64,000 bases of DNA, taken from positions 7,918,203-7,982,202 of the forward strand of contig NC_064037.1 in the NCBI RefSeq assembly GCF_932526225.1, in the 5' to 3' direction. The notes below the pieces were generated by a model. That model was not told the DNA's origin, ran no database searches, and was given only the letters and a program-made list of their open reading frames with translations. A program made the position numbers and the translations under genes. Source of the stretch: Nematostella vectensis. Taxonomy: Eukaryota; Cnidaria; Anthozoa; Actiniaria; Edwardsiidae. Every line of letters starts with the position of its first letter. The first letter of the stretch is position 1. Below are positions 55,424-64,000 of this stretch, piece after piece.

Positions 55424-55495
55424 TCCCATATGGTCTAGCGGTTAGGATTTCTGGTTTTCACCCAGACGGCCCGGGTTCGACTCCCGGTATGGGAA
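55424..55495 (+). tRNA. tRNA-Glu (anticodon UUC)
   Basis: 72 nt. The acceptor stem TCCCATA pairs with TATGGGA. The D-arm/A-box is TGGTCTAGCGG, the anticodon loop TTTTCAC gives UUC, and the T-arm is CCGGGTTCGACTCCCGG (B-box GGTTCGACTCC). CCA is not encoded, as in eukaryotes. The anticodon stem has TCTGG/CCAGA instead of the common CCTGG/CCAGG, a compensated pair, so folding is kept. Confidence 0.95.
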
Positions 55496-55498
55496 CTT

Positions 55499-55510
55499 GT
55501 TTTTTTTTTT
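55499..55510 (+). terminator. RNA polymerase III terminator (T-run)
   Basis: A run of about 11 Ts starts four nucleotides after the tRNA-Glu 3' end, the standard Pol III stop signal. Confidence 0.85.
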
Positions 55511-57303
55511 GTTTTTTTTGCGCTACCGATTAACGGCTAGAATAAACCCATGCTCTTCTAAAAGAGGGCACTTGTAGGCCCGTAGGTTTGATTAGTCATT
55601 AGAAGCCGCGTTTCCACTTGGCCGCAAAGGATATTCTCAAGTGCAATCGCCTTGGCTTGATTCGTCAAGAATATTTTAAATACTTTTTTTTAAATCATCA
55701 AAAAAGGCGGAATGGGGAAGTATCCGCATCTTCTGCCAACGGGCCCGCCTTGTGGTTTTATATTTTCTCGTGTGTGAAGACATCCTTCGTGGTGTGGTCG
55801 TGGGCACAAGGGTACAATAAAGTGGTCGATGTCTTGGCGGAACGGCGAAACCAATTCCCAATACAAGCAAGGAAGCAAAAGAAAATAACCCAAAAAAGGC
55901 TGATACGTTATAAGGTTAGTCAGCCCTCTAAGTTATACACTTTTCTTATAAGAAGAACGTCCAGGGTGAAATTTAACCAAATTTTTAGAACATGCTAAGA
56001 TGTGCAGATAGAAGCAGAATATTTGGCTTTTTTAATTTCATGTGTCCTGACCTTAAATATTATATTGCTATTAATCATTTGTGTAATTCTCCTCCTAATT
56101 ATGCATTGGGTATTATATTTTATAAATATTATAAATGTTTAAGAACATATCGTTAATAAGATTTTCAGCCTTAAAACAGCTCCAAAAATAATACCTTTAA
56201 AAGAAAAGTCGACAACATCAACGCAGGCCCAGCCCCAACTGAAAATTAGACGTTCTTATAAAAAAAAGTGGACACCGATAACGTCACAGCGGGTCATACA
56301 AAATTCGCATCGAGACGAAAAGACACCCTCCCCCCCCCCCCGAAAAAAGTGAGATAAAAATAAAATAAATAAAAATAGAGCAAGCAAAAATCTCTAGGGA
56401 TTGGTATACAATGCCTACGACATACCAGAGAAAAACAAATCCAGCAAGCCAACTAGTAGTCTCATGCGTGAAACATGGTTAGTCTTTGAAACCCTATGCA
56501 AATGATGCTCTTTAGTTTCAGACTGACACAACCTTGCCAACTGGCCGTCTGAAAACAAAACAAACAAAAACGTGCAGGGAAAAAATATGTTATGTCAGAT
56601 ATCAAATTGTAGGTCCGTTATCCTATTCAACTCTGACAACGTTCCGATTATTTAACAGTATCAAGTCAGCATGTATTTTGTATCTGTGAAACGAGTTTAA
56701 TAACAAGATGACGTAATCGGGCCTCTCGACCAACCAGTCAAATCCTTCCACGGAGAAGACGCGACTAAAAGATTTTTAATGCAAATGCTGGCAGGTGAAA
56801 TTCCACAATACACCCTCTACAGAACTCAAATGATGAACGGTGCATGGGTTCGCTATTGTATATGGTCTTATTAGGGGCTGCTAAAAAAAACCTCCTCTCC
56901 GTAAAAAAAGTGTAAACTATGATAAAAAGGTTGTTATCCTTTGGTTTAGGTAAAAATAGATCTGATGAACAGGTTTTTGAGGGTTTCAAGGTTGTTTTAC
57001 GTCGTTTTTAGTGAAAAATTTACCCGGTTTCAGTCTTTTTTTAATGAATACCCACCCCTCCCCTGTGAGTTAGGTTTTCTATCCGGGACATCAGACGAGA
57101 AGTCAGATTGTGTTGGTAAACAGACGTGTCCAAATTACACAATTTCCTCTCCGCTCTTACCGTATTATAACTACATTTCCCCAGAAAATCATCGCTTACT
57201 GCTTAATAACAAGACAAGAAGCTACTTTGGAACTATAGAAGTGTTCTTCGCCTCGTCTTTCTCGCCCTAAGCGAGAAATTTGAGGAATTTTTGTTCAAAC
57301 AAG
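55511..57303. other. Intergenic region before SMIM14, no gene seen
   Basis: AT-rich. Open frames at 55,618-55,998 and 56,965-57,270 lack homology that I recognise and have no splice or codon support. The last 100 bp before 57,304 presumably hold the SMIM14 5' UTR (CAAACAAGATGGACGGCGG at the start). Confidence 0.55.
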
Positions 57304-60172
57304 ATGGACGGCGGTGGTGGACCCGGAGATTCGTTCGACCCGTGCGAATGTATTTGTAGCTACGATGGCGCTATGAGGCGGCTTATATCTCTTGTAAGTC
57401 TTCATGCATAAACTTTAAAACATATTTATAATATTTTGGGTACCTACTAACTGAAAAGAGTTACTTTGAAACCTACCAAATATGCGATCTCACTTTCAAA
57501 ACACTCTTAACCCATTGAATTGAACACATGCAAGTTTTACCAACAATCTGTTTTGTTTGTAGTTGCGAAGTTCTCAGAGTTATTGTACGGATAACCAATG
57601 CTTACAAGAGCGTGAGTATTAAAAAATTCTAAAATATGTGATGTTTAAGTACTTTGTTAAATAAAGTTAAAGAGATTTTATTTTTCATGTATTTTAAAAA
57701 AATGTTGCACTTGTTCCTTGGTTTCTAATAGAAACATTAGATCTCGATTGATCTAGTTTATATTTCTAAGATAATTGAAACGTTTTCCAATAGGAGATAC
57801 TAAAAGCTGTGCAAACAGTTTGATTGACATAACTGTTTTTTTATTTAAATGTAATGGAGCCCATGAATAAAGTAATTCTAGTATCCGTGGATCTGTGATA
57901 TATCTTTAAATCTCAAGTGTTGTCATCAAGAAACATTGTAGAATATTCAGTTTCCAAATTTTGTTCTAGTAACCATCACTTAGATTTATAAATAACATTG
58001 AATTAAAATTTCAATGTCACTTCATTTGCCAAGTAAAAAAGACAAATGTTTCCCGTCTGGATATCTAGAAAAAATGAAAAACAAGCGGTCTGGCAGATTG
58101 CAATCTGCTGTCAATTATGGCCAAATAATCCGAAGAGTTGTGGAATTTTCAAATAAACTTTGACGAAAGTGTTATGACTTCATTCAAGTCAAATTTTCAG
58201 AAATGTATGGTCAAACCAGTAATCAATCAATCAATCAATCTTTATTGAATTTTCAAAAATAATATAAGGAACAAGGCATATAAGGCCTGGTCAGCAAAAT
58301 ATAATTTCAAGATATGATAGGACTTTGAATTACAATTTCAGCACACTAACACACACATGCACAAACATGCATGCACACCCACACACGTACACACTTGCTT
58401 CAAAAATCCTATCCTATGAAAACCTTTAAATCTGGAAAAAAAAACCGCCTCATTCCTTTACTGTTTGCAATTATACATGAAATGCACAGATAAAATATTA
58501 CATATTTTTGACTGGAGGCATATTGTAATGTGAACGAAAGGCATCTTTCTTGACTGCCAAATATGTAGCAGATGTTTTCAAGTGAATGCCTAAGAACTGG
58601 AGAAAAAATGGGAATTGCATTATGGGAATAAGAGGGAATACTAGGGATGCTTTTGGCTTTTTTTGAAAATACCTTCTTCAGACCATTTTGTATTTCACAA
58701 ACTATATATATATTTATTCTGCAATGTCTTCAAAGTAAGAACCACTAGTTTATATTTCTTGCAGGCTTTTAGTTAAAAAAAGTAATAAAATTTTGAAGTG
58801 TCCCAAAAGATTATGCGGGGGGATTATGAAACATTTTTTGTACTTGGCCTTATATCTTAAAATCCTTGAATTAGGCAGCAAAGTAAATTTATATCATTTT
58901 ATTTCATTTAAATGTGTAATTATTGGATTATTATTATAATAAAAGCCTCAGCAACAGTACCTACAGTATCTTCTGTGTTAGGATTAGTGATGTTTTATAA
59001 TTCCTGGAATCCTTTGAATGAGCCAGTGAAACAATTACAATGTGAATAATTTAATTATTGGATTTTTATGGTAATAATAATTTGACACAAATATACTTAA
59101 CTACTGATGTTAGGATTAGTGTTTTAACCAATTTTCTACCTGATGCTGATAATACTCCCCATGACTATTAGCTTTGCCCTAGGTCTGGATTTACGGTTGT
59201 GGTTGTAATATTTTTTGTTACTTCTAGTCCCTGGTCCTCAAGGCACAGACACTGGGCCAGAATATTTCTCAACAGCTCTCATCATGATGGCATGGTTTGC
59301 TGTAGCATTCTTGCTCTATCTTCTCAGGTAAACTACTACCTTGACCCAGCCAAAGAGACTGCTTTTTATACAGTACTCGGTCGTCACTCCACTACTTGGA
59401 CCTACATATTTTCATAACACCATGAAATACCACTGCCTAATATAAAATAAATTGATAAAGTGATTTAAAATAATTTTCCATTACAACGAGCTTGAAGTTT
59501 GTGAAACCCAGCAGGAGATGGGGCCTGTTATGCATTTCTGTTCTTGTTGACTTTTAGTATCCCCATATAATTTTATTATCATTCAATTTCTTGTTCTAAT
59601 AAATAATTGTTTATTGTACAGACCCCAGAGTATGCGACAGCCACCAGATGAAAAGCCTACAAATAATGACTCTGTGAGGATGAGTACTTATATATTTTTT
59701 AATTTATGTTTTTGTCATTTCCCTTGCCATCACTTTTGAACCATCTTGCCATATTTTGAAATTTGTGAATTCAAATTTCAAGCAACTTATTATCCTGTTT
59801 GCATCCCACATGGTGATTTGTGAGGGTACTGATATGGCAGGGTTGAGTCAAAGGCAATTAAAGGTGCACTATGCTGCAGCCTTGTTCCCAGTGCTTATAA
59901 ATCTTTGAGCTAGCACCCATGGTGACACTTACACAAAATTGAGCACAGAAATAAGTCAGGCATTGAGATCGCCACAAAGTAGTGAGAAGCACTACAGATC
60001 ATTTGAACCACAAGGGCCACCAAGATGTTATCCAACTCCCCAAATGTTTGTCATTATTTTTGTGATTGGATGTAACTTTAGAGCATTTAGTGAAATAATC
60101 CTGATCGATGAATTGACTTTTGCTAAATTGCAGGGTTCTGGATCTAACCCCCCAGCACCTGGAGTATTCTAA
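57304..60172 (+). CDS. SMIM14: SMIM14 orthologue, small single-pass ER membrane protein
   Basis: Five exons: 57304-57393, 57563-57611, 59228-59327, 59622-59673, 60134-60172 (330 nt, 109 residues, phases 0,1,2,0). The protein has FDPCECICSYDGAMRRLISL, then [20 protein letters not shown], matching the conserved Cys-rich N-terminal region of animal SMIM14 (C4orf34). A single membrane helix ALIMMAWFAVAFLLYLLRP follows, and a Pro-rich cytosolic tail ends NPPAPGVF. Length is close to the human protein (99 residues). The family is an ER membrane protein of unclear function. An open frame starting 59,939 merely reads through intron 4 into the last exon. Confidence 0.94.
58200..58480 (-). mobile_element. 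Non-LTR retrotransposon 3'-end fragment with TGATT tail
   Basis: Read on the minus strand, the segment ends TCAATAAAGATTGATTGATT GATTGATT: an AATAAA signal followed by a TGAT tetranucleotide tail, the usual 3' end of several LINE families. It lies in intron 2 of SMIM14. There is no RT sequence, so family assignment is open. Confidence 0.5.
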
Positions 60173-61174
60173 TGAGGAATCCATTTAATTCACCAAGATT
60201 GTAATATGCAATTAATATTTTGTAGAATAGCTGTTCAGTAGTTAGGATTGTTCACTTGCCATGGGTCTCTCATAACTTGTGCAAATACGTACAAGTTATT
60301 TTATAGTTGAATGCGTGGTAATTGGTCAATTGCAATTGCAGGATTTCCCAAAAATCGTGAGATAACAATTTGAAAATCAGAGATTGGGATTCTCATTATT
60401 TGAAAATCTGAGACCAAGTTCTCAATCTACATAAAATTCATTATGCATTATGCATTATATGACAAACATGAGATTTAAAAAAAAATGACAAAAAGAGATT
60501 CCAAGCATACTGTATGAAGAAAACAATTGTGATTCTGAGTTTGGGAAATTTTCCATGACCAACAACCACCCTTAGCTGATAAAGTTGGTAATATAAAAAA
60601 AACATGTTCGTAACAATTAAGGAGTTCACATTAAGGAGTTCTTCACATCATAAGATGTTACTCTTCTATGCATGCAGAACAGTATTTTATAATACAAACC
60701 CAAAACTGCATTTCCTAGACACATTTCATCTTTCTTGACAGGGATGGGGCACTGGAGGCATTTACCCACAATATTTTCAAAAACTATAAGGAAATAACAA
60801 GTAGGCTCTGAACCATAGCTGTGTCCTGCCTGAGAATGACTAATGTGCTAAAGCAAAACATTTCTGAATAATCCCCAAAAAGAGCCTAGCACAAAACAAG
60901 GATATAGAGATAAGAGTAGATAAGGTATTATTTATATGGTTTAGTTAAGGACATGTGTGGAGAGTTTCTAGATATTATTGAGTGATGCATGAGAATAAGC
61001 TGTAATAACTAAGCACAGCACACAACCAGTATTAAAAGTATTAAAAGCACAACACACAACCAGTATTAAAAGTTAGTCCTCTGATAAAAATCTGAACATC
61101 CCCGAAAAAACAAAAAAAGAATTTTTTTTTATGTGCAGTGATGCCACATGATATTGTTTATTGTAGGATTTGGC

Positions 61175-61320
61175 TACATACAAGACTGATCTAGCTTATG
61201 CTTTATAGTTCTGTCTACAAATAGCACGTCTATTGAGAACCAAAAGTGGACCTTAGGCCCTTGTGGGTGGTGCGTTCGTTCCCCCTGCACCCCCCCCCCC
61301 CCCCCCCTGGGTACTGGCCT
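61175..61320 (+). repeat. Dispersed repeat copy with C-run
   Basis: TTATGCTTTATAGTTCTGTC, then TACAAATAGCACGTCTATTG, then AAGTGGAC, then a GTGCGTTCG segment, a C-run and GGGTACTGGCCTG. It matches 62,620-62,765 and the minus-strand copy at 32,165-32,310. Confidence 0.75.
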
Positions 61321-62619
61321 GGTTGATGGGCAGATGTTGGGTAAAATGTGGGAGTCCATAGAAGTCATATTCCACTTATGGACATTGTGAATAGATATAA
61401 ATGGGAGTGTTAATGTTATTATTGGTTTGGGTTAAGGGTGTAACATTCACAACTTACAATGCTAGTTTGTCAGATTTAAATAAACCATATTCCTTGTAAA
61501 ATAGCAATAAAATTTGAATATTCTCATCCACACTGATTTTGAATCTCTTGTTCTTGTGTCTATCTTTGTAAGTGCACGGTCATATACAAATATTTCAAAT
61601 AACATCAGTGCAAATGGCATATGGAGATTGTCAAATGGCATTTCTCCCATCAAAAAATACCATGGAACTCGTCAAATATCTACTGAACGTAGGAGAATGT
61701 GGATAATCTATGTGATTATATTACTTATATTATCATCTTAATTCTTACAAATAATTATACCTATAAGCAGTGTTTGGTCTTAAAACTGACAATTGCCATT
61801 TGCACTGACAACATTTATTGAAATAGGTGGGAGGGGCAGGTATAGTTCATATGCAAAGCGATATTAAGAATGGTTATAATTTTATAAGAAAACCTTATTT
61901 TAGGGGAGGATATAGGGGATTTATCCACCCCCTATATATATATATATTTTTTTTTTTGGGGGGGGGGGCTGAGAAATCCAGCAACATACAACTGTACAAG
62001 ACGAGAGAATGGTTATAATTCGTCTTGTAGGGGCGGTGAAAGGGAAACGAGTGGTTAATGGGTCCATAATACTCATGAGAGATTCCAAAGAGACAAGAAT
62101 AGAGTGAGTCCACTATGAAGTCTATTTTCTTTGATTTTCTATTTTTTTCATCACGTATACAAATTCTCTTGCGTTCGAAATTCAAACCGAGTGCTTTTGT
62201 TACATGTGGAGTGAGTCGTCGCAGTGCACTCAGTGAACTTTAGCGTGGAGACAATGCGAAACATATCACTATCCCCACATTTCCATAGAGGTGAAATGCA
62301 AGCTTCTCGTCTTTGCTCTTGACACTGGACTCTCCCTCGTCCCGCAAGGCAATGCACTGGCGACCCTAATACGGCACTGCTTATAAGCAACAAATGCTTG
62401 TTTCGCTCTATGTTACGTCTCTTCTCGTCATCAAGGAGGAATAAAGTTTTATGATAAAAAACTCACACCCCCAAAAACGTGTTTTTTGTTTGTTTTATGC
62501 CATTGCAGTATTTCCACGGGATGTTTACTATGTTCTTGAGTTCAAGTTTAAGCTTATGAGTTGATTTATAGATTTATAACATATCAGAGTTATCTAAAAT
62601 GCCTTTTTTTCTTATCCAA

Positions 62620-62765
62620 TTCGCTTATGCTTTAAAGTTTCGAATACAAATAGCACGTCTATTGCGAACCGCAAGTGGACATTCGGCCGTTGTTGGGGGT
62701 GCGAACGCACCCGCTGCCAACCCCCCCCCCCCCCCCCCCCCCCCCCTGGGTACGGGCCTGCATTC
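62620..62765 (+). repeat. Dispersed repeat copy with long C-run
   Basis: Second plus-strand member of the family: TTCGCTTATGCTTTAAAGTT, TACAAATAGCACGTCTATTG, CGAACCGCAAGTGGAC, GGTGCGAACGCACCCGC, then a C-run of about 26 and GGGTACGGGCCTG. Antisense poly-Gly and sense poly-Pro frames are artefacts. Confidence 0.75.
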
Positions 62766-64000
62766 CACATATAACCCAGATAACCCCTAGTAACTGGCAT
62801 TTTTTGTTGTTTGGCATTCTCAGTAGTATAGGTTTCTGTACAGCGCGATGTAATATCGTTTGATTCCTCTGCTAGCTATCTTGCTCATTTTGAGTCTTTG
62901 TCTCTTTGACGTGCTTTACTTTCCCACCATTTTCGTCGCCGAATGGCGAATTTGACGGGAAGATTAGCAAGTTTCTGCTCCGTCTTGGCCTTGGCCTTTT
63001 CTAGGCTTCGAAAATTGATTTCCTGTAATAGTCCCTCTTATATTTGGCCCTTGTCGGGCGCTTTTTCTCTCTCCAAAGACGAATTCTGTCTGCTCCAGGT
63101 ATTTGCACGTCCGTGTCCATAGCTAGATATTGCTTTTACGTGTGACAATTTTTATCAGCCTAAAAAAAAACTCGGCGAGTACCGCACGCACTGGAGTGTC
63201 ATGCTAGCGTGCTTTTCACTCGGCGTGGTAACACTCTCTCTACTCGGTTTGCAGGGTGCGACGGCACGGCTAAGATCCAAAGAGCGTGACACGAGAAGAA
63301 GAATTGATGACAAGAAGGAGCCTTAGCAACTGAATTCAAAACATTAGTCTCTGAAAATTGCTCAAGGTTTGATACTATCACAATTTATTCACAATACCTA
63401 TAACAAAAACACGCAACATGAATGCGTAACAAAGACCGTCATTATGGGCGAGGGATGATTTAACAGGGCCGTAGCAGGGGGTTGGGCACTGGGGGCACGT
63501 GCCCTCCCCCCCCAATATTTTCAAAAATTATAAGGAAATTACCAGTAGGGGCGTGGCTGTACCCCCATTGTTTTCTTAATGTTTCTGTATCGTGCCCCAC
63601 CCCCCCGAATAATTCGAGGCATGCCACGGCTATTTAAAGTCCCTGCACATACCCCTAAACTACCTACATGATGTTTAGTGAACTGGTGTACATTTAAATC
63701 AGGCCGCAATCACACCGCCATTTTCATCCGCTAATCCAAGCGAGTAACCAATATATTTTCAATCCAATATCGTCACTAACATATAAGACTTCATTTTAAG
63801 ATTGTTATTTTGAAGTTTTCTCGCGAATATTCTAAATGATAAACAATAGCAAAGCCACCCGCCTGATGATGCCCAAAGTACAAGCATAAGGGAGTGACGT
63901 GGTGGGCATTTGAAAAACGCAACACATTCATTGGCTGCTAGGAGGGGGAGGGAGGTTTCCCTGTAATTTAGATAATGTCTCATACATTCATTGGCTGCTA

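Larger units (their letters stand above)
60173..64000. other. Repeat-rich right end, no gene recognised
   Basis: Dispersed repeats (separate entries), C-runs at 61,290 and 62,720, and AT-rich sequence. GGGGCACTGGAGGCATTTAC near 60,745 and GGGCACTGGGGGCACGTGCC near 63,485, each followed by CAATATTTTCAAAAA(C/T)TATAAGG, are two copies of another MITE family. ACATTCATTGGCTGCTA occurs twice (63,927 and 63,984). No conserved coding sequence was seen. Confidence 0.6.

Noticed and set aside
59939..60172. Independent 77-residue gene
   Set aside because: It is intron 4 of SMIM14 read through into the last exon, whose acceptor TTGCAG and sequence continue the SMIM14 tail.

Overview
The window reads as nuclear DNA of a cnidarian, most probably an anthozoan close to the sea anemone Nematostella. 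Genes have short exons with GT-AG introns. There are extracellular mosaic proteins joining vWA, TSP1 and WSC-like modules, a eukaryotic tRNA-Glu, clear orthologues of animal TMEM65 and SMIM14, a Gypsy LTR retrotransposon, a tyrosine-recombinase (DIRS/Ngaro-order) retrotransposon, many foldback MITEs and very long minisatellites. Species is inferred, not shown.

Layout. (1) 653-19,077, minus strand: one large mosaic gene that I reconstruct as about 25 exons (about 1,559 codons). Order: signal peptide, basic segment, Tyr/Pro/Ser repeat block, WSC-like domain, TSP1, a Ser/Thr/Pro stalk built from many tiny exons, then five vWA domains. Nearly every intron is in phase 1. The last four vWA domains lie in a recent tandem duplication of about 1.4 kb. 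A 40-bp minisatellite fills one intron. (2) 19,080-22,800: non-coding, with a foldback repeat and TA-rich hairpins. (3) 22,802-36,075, plus strand: a secreted protein with two copies of an unnamed Cys-containing module, each split by a phase-0 intron at the same place, and an RGD-rich repeat tail. Its introns carry 50-, 29- and 24-bp minisatellites. The 50-bp array is an amplified exon/intron junction, giving on the order of 115 copies of the 5' splice site. (4) 37,970-42,851: Gypsy element with 86-bp LTRs and a 5-bp target duplication, with two ORF breaks. (5) 42,873-47,413: decayed tyrosine-recombinase retrotransposon with split direct repeats. (6) 48,355-53,626, plus: TMEM65 in six exons. 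Its first intron holds a 1,147-bp Tigger-like DNA element carrying a HIRAN-like ORF. (7) 55,424-55,495: tRNA-Glu(UUC). (8) 57,304-60,172, plus: SMIM14 in five exons. (9) 60,173-64,000: repeat-rich, no gene recognised.

The two left-hand genes look like independent secreted or extracellular-matrix proteins. TMEM65 (mitochondrial inner membrane) and SMIM14 (ER membrane) are conserved cell-biological genes. Nothing suggests that the neighbours form one pathway. The most unusual signals are the replicated splice donor, the E-box/GATA intronic array, the homogenised vWA array and the HIRAN cargo of a DNA transposon.
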